From positions 4,308,845-4,372,844 of the forward strand of contig SMSO01000014.1 in NCBI GenBank assembly GCA_004764695.1: a stretch of 64,000 bases of DNA. The letters are read 5' to 3'. Positions 37,048 to 48,902 of this stretch are shown in pieces. A model generated the notes under the pieces. That model was given only the letters and a program-made list of their open reading frames with translations. It did no database searches and was not told where the DNA came from. Source of the DNA: Schizochytrium sp. TIO01 (Eukaryota; Sar; Bigyra; Thraustochytrida; Thraustochytriidae). The translations under genes were made by a program, and so were the position numbers. Positions within the stretch are counted from its first letter, which is position 1; each line of letters begins with the position of its first letter.

Positions 37048-38556
37048 TTACTCTTTGGATTCATATTCGTGGGGGGCATCAAGTTCAATTAAAGGGGAGT
37101 CGTGTTTGGGATAAAGCAAAATAGTGTCAATGCGAGCCTTGGCTGTCTCTTTGGACACAGTTGCACGAGGGGGTAAGGGTGGATGGATCTGCTTTGTCTG
37201 ACGGATGTAAGTATCATTCTGGACATCCTCCGCGGGGGGTGGGGAGCCACGAGTTCTGATTGGGTCATGAACGAGTACACTTGGGTTCCAAGGAGGTCGC
37301 TCCTGTGATGGTTGCAACCGAGAAACAGGTGCTTTGCGCTCACGAGGTTTGAATAGTTTATGGACGTTTACAGGAAGCAAAGGATTTATATTCTGGCAGG
37401 CATCATCGTCCATAAGCAATTTGACAAAAGCTGAGACGTCAAAGTCACGATCACCTTCTCCTACATGTTCTGAGAATTTACTTTGAGTTGCAAAGTGTCC
37501 CATAAAATGACTGTTGCTGTGATATAAAGGCTCTGCGTCACTTTCGCGCAGTTCAGGCCAATCTAGGGCCATATGTTGGACAGATCCTGATATAATTTGA
37601 TTGTTTTGCTCTATAGCACAGAAATAGTTACCGACAGCGGATGCCGGGTTTCCTGCTTGTGACATAAGAGCACCCATCGCTGATTCTGCAGCACACCATC
37701 GCTGCAAAAGTTGTTGACGCCTTCTCTCTAGCTCGACATGGCCGACCTTACTGACGAGCTTTGACAATTCTGGGGAGGCACACTGAGCCGCTGCATACTC
37801 AACATGGGCTTGCGCTGATTCAGCTTCATGAAGAAGATCTTTAGCAGCACAGCCTCGGTCATGAAGATAAAGCAAGAGCCTCAAATTGTCTACACCTTTT
37901 CGTGTTGATGCTTTGTTGTTTTGTTTTTTCTCAGTGTAGCCTGCTTGTAAGATTCGCATTTCACGATCAAGTCGCACAATGCTTGCTAGCGCATCTTGTA
38001 GAGGCCTCCACATTGCCAAGTTCCTCCTTGAGACACTCATTTCTAGGCCATTAAACATGTCTCGAAGGCGGTCAAGATTTTGCAATCTCCAAGGCGCCGA
38101 ACGAATTTCTTCGCAACATTCTAAAAGGTCAAGAATTTGGCGACGCATGAGGGAAATCAAGGAGGATGAGGTATGCCCACGAACAGTTGTGTAAAAACAT
38201 TCAAGCCCTTTTTCAATATGCACAATGGTTGCGACAAGCCGCTCCATTGAGCTGTGGCTTTCTTCAAAGGGAATGTCCTTATTCGTTGTTGTCTCGTGTG
38301 GAATATCGAGAATAATCTCGGAGCCTCTCATTGAGTTGCTGTACAACCTGGCAAACTCCTGCGATAGCTGCCGATGTTCTCTGGCAAGTTGGACATTGAG
38401 AGTGGTGGCGTGAAGACACTTTATAAAAAAGTCTTGCCGTTTCCGCCAGAACTGTACAAAGGCAATATCAGCTTGCTCACTCTGTTCTTGTGAGTCCTTG
38501 ATTTTCGCAAGTACTTCGCCCGGAGATTCATTGAGAAGTGTTTGTAGCGTGAGCAT
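37048..38556 (-). CDS. Unrecognised helical protein with disordered proline-rich tail
   Basis: A 502-residue protein that I cannot assign. Residues about 1-300 are long amphipathic helices with heptad-like leucines, arginines and glutamates, reminiscent of BAR-type or coiled-coil trafficking proteins. Residues about 300-380 are mixed, and 390-502 are disordered and rich in P, R and K (PPAEDVQ, PPLPPRATV). No transmembrane helix or signal peptide is seen. The first ATG (38556) follows a TATA element by about 135 bases. It ends 252 bases from the convergent TMEM8-like gene. Long single frame, sensible composition and promoter make the gene credible even though its job is unknown. Confidence 0.78.
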   Translation of the reverse strand: MLTLQTLLNESPGEVLAKIKDSQEQSEQADIAFVQFWRKRQDFFIKCLHATTLNVQLAREHRQLSQEFARLYSNSMRGSEIILDIPHETTTNKDIPFEESHSSMERLVATIVHIEKGLECFYTTVRGHTSSSLISLMRRQILDLLECCEEIRSAPWRLQNLDRLRDMFNGLEMSVSRRNLAMWRPLQDALASIVRLDREMRILQAGYTEKKQNNKASTRKGVDNLRLLLYLHDRGCAAKDLLHEAESAQAHVEYAAAQCASPELSKLVSKVGHVELERRRQQLLQRWCAAESAMGALMSQAGNPASAVGNYFCAIEQNNQIISGSVQHMALDWPELRESDAEPLYHSNSHFMGHFATQSKFSEHVGEGDRDFDVSAFVKLLMDDDACQNINPLLPVNVHKLFKPRERKAPVSRLQPSQERPPWNPSVLVHDPIRTRGSPPPAEDVQNDTYIRQTKQIHPPLPPRATVSKETAKARIDTILLYPKHDSPLIELDAPHEYESKE

Positions 38557-39748
38557 TCTAGTAGCTACGTCCAGTGCCTTCTCTACCTTCGTGAATGCAG
38601 CGAGAGACGTCGGGATTGTATCTCGTATTAGACAATCTCAGTCCCGTGTAGAGAGAACCACTACTGCTGCCCCACTCGTCGTGAGGTTTTATATAATACG
38701 ACTCTAGCCTTGTTCGTCACTTGGCCAGCTATTCAGGGCCAAATCTCAGTTCCTCCGCCACCTGAATGAGCTGACTTGACTTAGTTTACTCGGTAGTAAA
38801 CCAATCTAGTTGATCTATTCCTGCACTTATTTGTACGCTTCCAACTAGTCTAGTATCCGTTGAGACTTTTCGTGCACGAAATTGTGACTCAATATTTATT
38901 TTTGTACCTCTTTTTTTTTTTGTTCTTTTTTTTCGATCTGCAAAAGATATGACTGATATCAGGGTTGTGCAAGCTGGGAGACTTCGAAATCGTATTGCTT
39001 GGAAACGCTCGCAAAAGTACAGCGTGACAGCAAATACGTTATCCTTTGTTTGTAAACCTCGTATTCAGGTCAGGTAGGCCACGGTATTAATGCAAAAGAA
39101 AAAGCAACACCGATTCTTACATACGTCATGTCTATGATCATCAAGAAAGTTGATCTCAGAATTTGGGCTCAAGACTTCAAGTTCGAGGCAAATATAATCT
39201 CCTGGCGTGTACATTTTGCGCAAACCTGTGTATCATCGCCACCCCTTAGACACCTATCGCTTGTTCTGGCAACGAAGATGTGCACAACCCACCACTACGG
39301 TTGCTGCACACGAGCGAGCAGGATGATAAATAAGCGAGAAAGCATCTCTGTGCACGTGCCGAACATTGATTGCTTTCACGCGATTCTGAATCACTAGTAA
39401 CTATGGTTTGAGCCCATATTCCCCAGAAATGGAGCCTAATATTGAAAGGCCGTCGAAGTCGATTTGTGTCATGACTAAAATAAAAGAAGTGCACATGGAC
39501 TACTAATGAGTGTTATGTCTAATTAGCATAAACAACCATTGTGATGACACAAATATGAAGATCTTGCATACGAAGGACAAAGCTTCTTAGCACGCCCAGC
39601 TTGAAGACGGCGAGCAGATCCTGATTGAGATCTGCTGAACAGAGTTGGTGACTTTAGAGCTCACGGCACGACAGTAAATCAAACAACCTTGGCAGAGTCG
39701 GAGGCGAAAACTTAAGTGGAGAGAAGAGATTCACGAATTGCAATCATC
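38557..39748. other. Divergent promoter region of the helical-protein and threonine aldolase genes
   Basis: No gene is supported. It contains a TATA element for the minus-strand gene, a poly-T tract at 38911-38934 and an ACTTCAAGTT copy at 39174-39183. Confidence 0.4.
38688..38695 (-). promoter_or_regulatory. TATA box of the helical-protein gene
   Basis: On the minus strand the sequence reads TATATAAA, about 131 bases before the ATG at 38556. It matches the consensus TATAWAW and is the only such match in the interval. Confidence 0.45.
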
Positions 39749-40828
39749 ATGGCGCAGCAATCGCAAGGCGTGCTAGCGGACTTTCGCAGCGATACGGTGA
39801 CAAGGCCATGCAAAGCTATGTACGAAGCAATTCCTTACGCAAAGCTTGGCGATGATGTTCTTGAAGGAGATCCTACCGTTATGGAGCTTGAGGCAGAGGC
39901 CGCGGAGATGCTCGGGAAAGAAGCCGCACTCTTCATGCCCACAGGCACCATGGCTAACTTGGCAGCAATTATGACTCATGCAAGTGGTCCAGGATCTTCG
40001 CCTTTCATGGAAATGATTTGCGGCGACCGTCAGCACACGTACTTGTATGAAGTAGGCAATGTTTCTCGCATTGCAGGTGTGCAAAGTGCAGTGCTCCCGA
40101 ATGAGGATGACGGCACAATCAAGTTGGAGGCCATTGAAAACGCAATTCGCATCGACGATGTCCACTATCCAACAACTCGAGCCATTTTGCTCGAAAATAC
40201 TCATAATACATGTGGAGGCGTACCTCTGCCTGCATCGTACGTGGATGACGTGGGTGTTATTGCAAAGCGTAACAAACTTGCGCTTCACGTAGATGGTGCT
40301 CGCATCTTCAACGCGGCAACAGCGCTGGATACGCCTGCTTCTCGTCTTTGCAAAGCTGCAGATACTGTGAGCTTCTGCCTGTCCAAGGGACTTGGATCCC
40401 CAGCTGGCAGTGTGCTCGTTGGACCCAAAGATTTCATCAAGCAGGCAAGGCGAGTTCGGAAAGGTTTAGGTGGTGGTATGCGCCAAGCCGGCGTCTTAGC
40501 TGCATGTGGTCTCGTTGCGCTCCGAGTGAACTCAAAGCGTCTTGCTGAAGATCATGAGGCAGCACAGCTCTTGGTGCGAGGGCTTGCAGAGATGCCTCAA
40601 ATTTCTGTAGACCCTGCTAAGGTGAAAACCAATATCTTCTTTTTCGATGTAGCCGACAATAAGGGTGAAGAACTATGCGAAGTTCTCAAACGAGACCATA
40701 ATATTCTTATCGGTGCATACTCAACTACCAAGGTGCGTGGAGTGACGCACTTGGATACCCCCCCCAGCGTTGTTCCGAAGGTTCTCGACGCCTTCCGCTC
40801 GAGCGTGCGCACGGTTTTTGGTGCTTAA
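39749..40828 (+). CDS. L-threonine aldolase, PLP-dependent
   Basis: A 359-residue fold-type I PLP enzyme that splits L-threonine (or allo-threonine) to glycine and acetaldehyde. The family opening DFRSDTVTRP and GDDVLEGDPTV are at the N-terminus, the cofactor-contacting D182 lies in HVDGARIFNA, and the Schiff-base lysine is K213 in CLSKGLGSPAGS. GGGMRQAGVLAA after the lysine is typical. Length equals that of bacterial and fungal low-specificity enzymes, and no organelle presequence is present, so it is probably cytosolic. The first in-frame ATG is 39749. An AATAAA overlaps the stop (40828-40833), so the 3' UTR may be very short. Residues are numbered from this start. Confidence 0.95.
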   Translation: MAQQSQGVLADFRSDTVTRPCKAMYEAIPYAKLGDDVLEGDPTVMELEAEAAEMLGKEAALFMPTGTMANLAAIMTHASGPGSSPFMEMICGDRQHTYLYEVGNVSRIAGVQSAVLPNEDDGTIKLEAIENAIRIDDVHYPTTRAILLENTHNTCGGVPLPASYVDDVGVIAKRNKLALHVDGARIFNAATALDTPASRLCKAADTVSFCLSKGLGSPAGSVLVGPKDFIKQARRVRKGLGGGMRQAGVLAACGLVALRVNSKRLAEDHEAAQLLVRGLAEMPQISVDPAKVKTNIFFFDVADNKGEELCEVLKRDHNILIGAYSTTKVRGVTHLDTPPSVVPKVLDAFRSSVRTVFGA

Positions 40829-43800
40829 ATAAACTGGCATTTCTTTGCAAATGTGACCCCTTTGAAGAGATCGACTCACTTGGATGCCGAAACAACGTAA
40901 ACCGAAATATACAGAAGCCTTGGCTTCTCGCTTCAATATCGGCACGTCTTTAATGTGAAATAACATCAAAGTATATGATAGTCATTGTGCTTCATCGAAC
41001 CTTAACTACGAATAGCGAACCTTTACTACATGCTCGGATACTTGCTTCTCGTGCCTCGAAACTAAAACGTGGGCTCTCCTCGACTAATCAATAATACCAT
41101 TCTCCTTCTGTACATGGACACTGAAGCTAAGTAACTATATATAAATATTCGATTTGCATTTCAGTAGGCCCACTTTAAATGAAAGAGACTTGAAGAGTCA
41201 TGTATGGCGTGCCTATTAAAAAGGAGTTCTTTCGATATAACAAAGAACTGATTCTTAGAAGCCCATTTTCACGGCATAGTCACTTTTCATTCTATGGCAT
41301 TTACTCAGTTGTGGAGACTGTTAAAATTCAAATCCCCTACTAGGACCGTCACGGGATTGCCAGTTGAATATTATGCGTTTTCAAACTTGAGTATGCCAGT
41401 CTTTGCGTGCGCTCTACGAATATAACTCTTATTATTTTCCTCAAGTCCTATGTGCAACTTTCTTTGCGATAGTAATCGTCAGATAATTTTAACGTCAAGA
41501 AGCATTGTGATTCAAAAACTTCAATGTAAACAAGCTAGATAATGTGTTCGTCACAGCATTTCTTGGTCTCAATTTCGCGAACCAGTAGAGTGCAAATTGT
41601 TAACAACAAAAAGAGAGGAATCTCGTGGGTACACAAGAATGGGGGAGTGGAAGTACACACCCACTCACCCACGCTCGTGGTGGAAAGCGATTTTGGCCTC
41701 ACGAAACTGAGCGTACGCCAGCTTTCTAAGCTCACAAGAACCTGGTGTGTCTTCCAACCAGGACTCTACACCGTCCTTGCGCTGCAATATATATTCTTAA
41801 CTTGGTCAGGTCGGAAAATTTCAAAGTGCTAGAGATGGCGTCTCTCCCATCTGCCCTTAACTTCTGGGGTGGCGCAAGCCCTTTTTATGAAAAACAGGAA
41901 AGCGCAACCAGAGTGAATTCTTCAGCGTGGGAAGGGTAGCAATATCAGTCTGCGAGTCGCTTTGTCAGTGCAGTGATGGAGTATGATTGCCTTGGAGTGT
42001 TACTAAAATTCCTTGATCATAATAATATTCTCTTCTGAAGCCAAGGAACCATGCATCGTTGATATCAGGGTGACGTTTGATATACCTTGAAGATATCATC
42101 TGGTATTGTTTCTTTACTTCACCTTTTTGAATGCTTTTGAGACCATCTTTAGAATGCATTTGGTATAGGCTACAAATAATGGGTTAGCAGAGCCATGATA
42201 CGGGTACCTGTTATTTATGCAAGCTTGAGTGTTTAGGCATTCGTTTGTCCTTTTCTCGAAGAATCATCACCTGTGGCCATATTCGTACCTGTGATATGTT
42301 GGATTGATTTAAGATTTCGTTAAACTGTTTGAATGATCGTTCGTTCGTTCGTAAGAAACAGATCACTAAAATATCAAAATATTTATTTGGATAAATAAAA
42401 TGCTACCCTGCTATCGATGATTCGTAGAGAGTCGAATTCCTTGGGAGCAAACCTTCACACGCACGGATGTAAATTCTTTATTTCGTGCGCATTGACTTGA
42501 TGGGGTGAAAGTGAACGTTGGGGATTATTTGGGAGATAAATCTTGGCTCTGGACCTGAGGTAAAAATCACGCCACTTTCCCATATTCCAGTTGTTGCCAG
42601 GAAGTAAAACTCGAACAGGATGACACATGCTGATGGTTCTCTTGATGATGGCGAGACTGGAGGGAGTCAATTGGTTCATGTCGTGATGTTCGCGAGCGGT
42701 GCTTACAGCATTTGATCACCTGACAGGGTTTCAAATACTTGCATATTTCCATAAACCCAAGTTTTGCAAAGCGTTGATGTTCCCACTTTTGCAGTAGGTA
42801 CATGCCGTTTAAGTGAGTACCACCTTAATTTAACCTCGTATTCGCAAAGTAGGACCGCCCGCTTGCTTGGCCGCTCCCTGAGAACATCATTCAATCAATG
42901 AACAATTCCAGAGAATATCGCAATCTGATTCGAAATAATCTGCGTCTTCAACACGCACAGCATCATCAATTGAAGTGAGGTGGAGGCGCACACCGTTCTG
43001 CATACCCAATTTCGCCTAGCAGTGAGAAGCTAATTTTGATGACGGCTATAATTAATTGTTCTCCAAAGTTTCTCAGAACCTTCATTAGAAACAAGTTGGC
43101 ATTATGCACATTGCTACGACCTCCTACATTCCAACATAATAAGAGGTTGCGCCAAACGGATCATCGATTATCTGTAGCATCTTACTTTTGCTCAGAGATT
43201 CGGACAAGCTCCGAGCTGAGTTGCATTTTATTTTCTCTCAAGGCAAGAAAAACAGAAAAGAAAACACGAATCTCTTTCTACTTATTTTTTTTTAAATATT
43301 CGTAGTGTAGAAAATACTGTAGTATTTTTTTCTTTTTTATTTAATTTAAAGATAGTAGTTACGATAATAATAATCATCAGATGAGCAATAATAATAATAT
43401 TTTTATCGCTTTTTCTTTTGGGATCTGTGGACACGGAAGTTTGCAACCTGCTTCACGGTAGCATTACTATTTTAATTAATAGCAAGAACTCCACCTCTTG
43501 AACTTGTTGCGCTCTTTCAGTAAGGTGGCTAGCCGGCCCGTCGAGCTTATGTCCGCATTTAGATAATGTCTATGACCTACAGTTGGAATGAAAAAGCCAG
43601 GCTACAGCACTTTAGAATGGACAAGGTGTCCTTGCAGGAAACTTGTGTATGATAGAATTTATTTATTTATTTTAAAAAGAAAAAAGAAGAGGAGGAAGAC
43701 GGAGTAATAAGCAAAACATTAGTTATCCTCTTCATTTACATATAAACAACGATCTTTTTAAGAAAATGAAATGAAATTCAAGTGATGAATCCCCTTTTAC

Positions 43801-45593
43801 TCAACCAAAATCCAACACAAGGAACAGTACTATAAAGCGCAGTGAAGCTTGCTGATAATCTAGCATAGCTCTCATCGACTCTTTCTTGTTTGGTTTACCA
43901 GCGATCAGGAGAAGACCGAAGATCTTGCCTCTTTTGGTCTCCGTGGCGATCTCCCCAAAGTTGGCCGACGGAAGGTGGTTGTCCCTTTGCTCATATGAGG
44001 CTTGCTTCGACGCCATTTTCAGCTTTTAATTCCACACTATGTTTTGGTAATATACGCGCAAAGGTTTATATTTACAGAGAGGTCATGCCGTGGCATTGGA
44101 ATATCGATCACGTGTATTTATATAATGCGCGAACGATTCCCAGGCAGAGGTGGTGGGTTAAGAGACAGCGAGGCAGACACCAAGCGTTTGCAGAGCAATG
44201 CAAACCGGCAACCTGACGCATTCTGGTGAAGACGATTGGAATTACAATTTAGTCCTTTGGAGACGTCAAGGAAAACGATTAGGAGAAGGCTTTTACAGCG
44301 CCTTCATCGCGTTTAATCCTTGTCAACTCATACTCATAGAGAAGTGTTGTCAATTTTTGATTTTAAGATTGGTGAAATCTCTTTTAATTTTATAGAGTTT
44401 TTTGATAACTGGAAACACGCAAAGACTGTCATATTAATCTTTGCCTGTTTCCGAAATCTCTGATACTAGCAGGGCGAACTAAGTTTATAAAGGTAGGTCA
44501 GGGTGTGAGAGCTCTTGCTTTTACGATTAGGACATACGTGCCTTGAACAATTACATTGTAAATCATGAAATGTCACTATGGCGAGGGAAAACATGATAGT
44601 TAAGAAAATAATGTTTAATGCAAACTAAATATGGTGCACACGGGCAGAGAAGGACTCTTGGAAGAGTGTTCGGAGGGGTGTGCGCAGGGGCGGATTACTT
44701 TTTCCTTTTGTTTCTTTTCTTTTTCTTCAAGTTCTCATTTGGCTTTGTCAATCAGCGATTGAATTATGCCTCGCTTCTTAGACCGTTCGTTTTCATGGCT
44801 GGAAACGCTCGTATGCTAAATTCAAGCACAGACGCGCTGGGTGAAGAGACACTGCTCATGCATCCTGTGTTGTAATTGCTTATTTTAGGCAGCTTGGCAA
44901 CATTAACTTTTCAATTAGAGCAACACACTGTTTGTGTGCTACTCTGCTGAGATCGCAGAGTGCACTTCAATTACAGAAGAAATTCATTGCCCTAAGACTA
45001 ACCGAGCTACGACGACAGACCGTGTTGGACGGACACCGTAGCGTTGGGAAGAGACATACGACGACTGTCTGAGACTTTGTTCGATCCCAACAAAAGCATG
45101 ATGAATTTTTGAAGGACGAGGAGCTTTCTCAATTCTTCGCTGATCATGTTAATGTAGGATGGTACTCGATGTAAAATGAGCAGATTACTGGGGAGGCAAA
45201 GACATGTTTGCATAGGACAGCCAAACATCCGACCTCTTTTCAATTACTCGTACATGCGCAGTCTTTGTGCACAAATCGCGAGTAACAGAGAAAAAGTCTC
45301 GACGAAGAAGACAGATATCAGCATACGATGCGACAAAAACAGCTACACAACCGAAGTCAATACCATTCACGATTATTGTAACCTCAGAGATCGTACGATA
45401 ATGAATATGCGCCTCCTAATTTGTGATCAAGCGCAAGTGAGCGACCTCGTACTCTTTGCTTTAACAACCAAAATGTGAAGATGCAAGCAATCATGCCCTT
45501 TGATCATACATAAAAGTGAAGAACCCAGGCAAGAAGAACCAACAAAAGAATCAGCGTGTGCAGCCAAGTAAGCAAGTAAGCAGCTACGTGAAT

Positions 45594-45656
45594 GAGTGCG
45601 TGAGTGAGCGTGCGTGCGTGCGTGAGTGAGTTAGCGTGCGTGCGTGCGTGCGTGCT
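45594..45656. repeat. TGCG/TGAG microsatellite
   Basis: Tetranucleotide array alternating TGCG and TGAG units, interrupted once near 45631. Noncoding. Confidence 0.85.
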
Positions 45657-47116
45657 TAGACGGCCGGTCAATGGGAAAAGACCCAAAAAAGCGAGCAAGT
45701 GCTACCCAGCCCGCCTCCCATAATCTAAGCTTTGCCCTCAAAACCTTCACAGAGCCGCCGCATCGCCCGTCTCGCGTTTCCCTCGCAGCAATTTGTATGA
45801 AAGCGAGCGCGTGCCGCCTTTCTTTTCTCCTACCTGATCCTTTTTTCACGTGCTTGCATGTGGACTAATCCAGTATGTCCCATAGGGGCCCGAAGGAGGG
45901 AGATGTCTATGATGTTCTTTTCTTCTTCAGGTTCTTCTTATCTAATAAACCTCGCTCAAGTTTTTTGAGTGCAAGTTCGGGTTTGTGCAGCTGTTAGAAT
46001 CTGCTCAAACATTGCTGTGCATATTCAATGAACTTTGGAAAGATGGTCCTCATTTGGTGTAGCTTTGCAGCGTTCAATATTTCTGGGCTTGAGGTTTATT
46101 TATAATTACTCACAACTTCACAGAATGAGCAAAGGTTTCAATGAAAGGCGGTGGACCCGAAAGATCAAAAAAGCTCTGGCGTAAGAGGTGAAGGTAAAGG
46201 AGATCTACGCATCGTAGGAGTACTTCTTGATGGAGAAAGAATTGCCTGTGTTATCCCATTAGGACTAGTAGTCGAATGAGTAGGCTCGCCTGACTGATTG
46301 CATTTCATTTTTTGGCTCAGCGCGACTCAGCACATAGACAAAGATGAATCACTAGGTTTCTGATGTTGAACTTTAATGAATCATGATGGTGATTTGTTTC
46401 TACTTATGAGAGGCAGCTGATGGTAGCGATCGAGCTGGAGCCGAGCAGGAAGCAGCAAAGGAGTGGGCGCGCGTCTAATTTTCATGCTCCAGCAGCAAGG
46501 ATAGCAGCAGTAGGAACAGCAGCAAAGTACTCGGTGGCAGCTTCTGTCCCCATTTTATCAACCTTCTCTCAACCTTCTACCTGATCGCAAGTCTCTATGT
46601 TATTGGACTACGCGCAATTCCACTGATGCCAGCCACTCTTGATGCCACACTCAACGAGGCTGTCAAACACGAGTGGCTCTGTTTACCATCTTGGAGATCT
46701 ATTAAAGTTTCTTCTTCGCTGCAATGCCCGGTTTAAACGTCCCCACTCGTCAGAGCTCGAGTTTTTCCTCGAACTCTGCTCCGAGTTCTTCTTCATTCTT
46801 CGATTTCGCCTGCAATTGTATTCTATATGTCTTAGTAGTACGTACTGATATTAGTGTTACCGTGCAGGACGTGTAAACCTACCATGATATGTAACATCAT
46901 CAACAGCAGCAACTTCGATAGAAACACCAAACCATTAGTCAGCATGTGACTGAAGGAAACCCATTCTGACATCTCAATGTCTCGAAGTTGAAGAATGTTT
47001 CTCATCCGCCGTGAGGTGAGGAGTAAGGATCAATCTTTTACTAGACCAAGGAGATTCTTCTTCCGGCAGATTAAAGATTGCTACCAATGACGCCCAAACA
47101 AGTATCTTCATTTATA

Positions 47117-47166
47117 TTTATTCATTTCTGTAAAAATGAATGAAAATGAATAAATAAATAAATAAT
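47117..47166. repeat. AT-rich inverted repeat and tetranucleotide tract
   Basis: TTTATTCATTT (47117-47127) is the exact complement of AAATGAATAAA (47144-47154) with a 16-base spacer; the right arm runs into AAAT repeats up to 47166. Confidence 0.6.
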
Positions 47167-47230
47167 CAGAACAGAAAGAGGAAACAGAAAGCAACGAAAA
47201 GAGTCAGGTGGGGATGGCGTTGAATATTAA

Positions 47231-47270
47231 GCAGGCAGGCAGGTAGGCAGGCATAGGCAGACAGGCATAC
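47231..47270. repeat. GGCA/GGTA microsatellite
   Basis: About nine degenerate tetranucleotide units of the GGCA and GGTA type. Noncoding. Confidence 0.8.
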
Positions 47271-48902
47271 GAATCAAGTTGAAAACCTGAAGACTAACTC
47301 AAATCTGGCGGCTGCACAGCCGGCCCTCCTCCCTTTTGCACGCGCAGCTCCGAGCGAGTGCATCGATTCACTCTCTCAGTCAATCGCTCTCTCAATCATA
47401 CATTCATTCATCCTTTCTTTCTCTCACCTGTCTGTGAGATTGTTTCTTCTTAACAAATCCTTTTCCAACTTCCTCGAGCGCCTGTTTGTGCAGAGAAATA
47501 CTTCTCCTGTACCCCCATTTTCCCGTGCCACCCTTGCTCATAGAGCACTTTTAGGGGGGTTTATTGTAAGTTCTGATATACGCGACTGTGCACATCACGT
47601 GTAAAAAAAAAGAAAAAAGGAAAAAGCTTTCGAGTGGTTTTTTATTTTTATTTTGGTTTATCGTTCATTATTTGTTGCTGCTCGGGATTACCTCGAAGCA
47701 AGCAAGCAGAAAGCCAGGGCTTGACCGAGGCAGAAAGGAATTCCTGCCATTGGTCGTCCGTCGCGTATAGGACCGGTACCGCTGCATACGATTCGTCATC
47801 GGCGCTTCCTCCATCCCTCTTTCACTCCACTTCTCTGTAAAGGTTAAAAGAAAACAAAAAGAAAACCAAGAGACAAAAAAACACTTAGAAATCGAAATCG
47901 AAAGCGCATTGCGAATCAGAAATAATCAACTTGTACTAACCAGGCCAACCTTCACATCGGTGCTAAAGCTCTGCAGTCTTACAAGTAGGTACATACCTAC
48001 CTCCTTCACTCCCAACTTGGGCTCTCGTCCAGCTGTCCTTCGGCTTCTTTTCACCCTTCAAGTAAGTTTTAAAGTAAACCCTCCACAAGCACGCCCAAAG
48101 CAAAGTCTGTCTGCAAATAAGTCAGCCTACCAGCAGTAAGTCCAAGGCCTCTCTGGCTGCGAAAGCGTGGGCTTTCCACTTCTCCTCCTCTCCTGCTCTT
48201 TCTTCGGCCACTTCTTCCACGCACCTCACTTCAGTTTGAGCTGCTGCTGATCGATGATTCACTTTATTTGTTTGTTTCTTTACTTTCCGGCATCCATCGA
48301 ATTCTCTAAAAACGTGCCGCTACGCTAGGGTTAGCCCCAAGTAGACGCGCTAAGAGTCTCGGTGTTGGAAGAAGCGGCGCTACACGTGCCGCGCATTACA
48401 ACTTAAAAAGAGTCTTCAGGTAGTCACGAGTAGGGAGCGCTAGCTGGCCGAGGTCCGTGTGGATAATGATAGTGAATGAGCTAGGTAGCTAAGGCTGCTG
48501 GCGGAGTGTGCGTGCGTGCTGCCAACATTCAGGCTGGCTAGAGGAATCGATTTTGTAATTGGGCTGAGAGTGAGTAAGTCGCTCGCATGGTTTGCACACA
48601 GACTGACTAAAAGAATTTATTTGCTAGCAGACGCTTAGGCGGCACTAGGTGGAAGAGAAAGGAATTTGCAAAAGTAAAGTAGCAGCAGCGGCGACAAAAG
48701 CAGCCACAGCGGCAGAAGCAGCAAACCCCAAACCGGCCAGGCAGGTGCTTTGTTGCCAGCTTGCTTGGCGTGTGAGTGTGGAGCTAGCTAGTTGCCGAGG
48801 CCGCACTAGCTCGCTCGACTTTACTTACTTATTCTTCATTACAACTTCTTCATTGATAACACATCAGGATTACAGCTCGCAACAAGGCGGTGAGCAGCAA
48901 AG

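Larger units (their letters stand above)
40829..48902. other. 8-kb gene desert with simple repeats and coding-like remnants
   Basis: The largest empty interval. No frame with a recognisable domain was found on either strand. Coding-like short frames with real ATGs occur at 41965-42159, 42455-42679 and 42703-42894 (all minus), and at 43801-44016 (-) and 45176-45478 (+), none identified. Simple repeats: TTCG units near 42338-42351, TGCG units at 45594-45656, AAAT/GAAT units at 47131-47166, GGCA/GGTA units at 47231-47270. The right end (about 47900-48900) is presumably the promoter and 5' UTR of the myosin gene, with pyrimidine-rich tracts. Confidence 0.5.

Noticed and set aside
40829-48902. CRISPR arrays, bacterial insertion sequences or operons
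   Set aside because: No regularly spaced repeats, Shine-Dalgarno spacing or polycistronic layout; the sequence is eukaryotic throughout.
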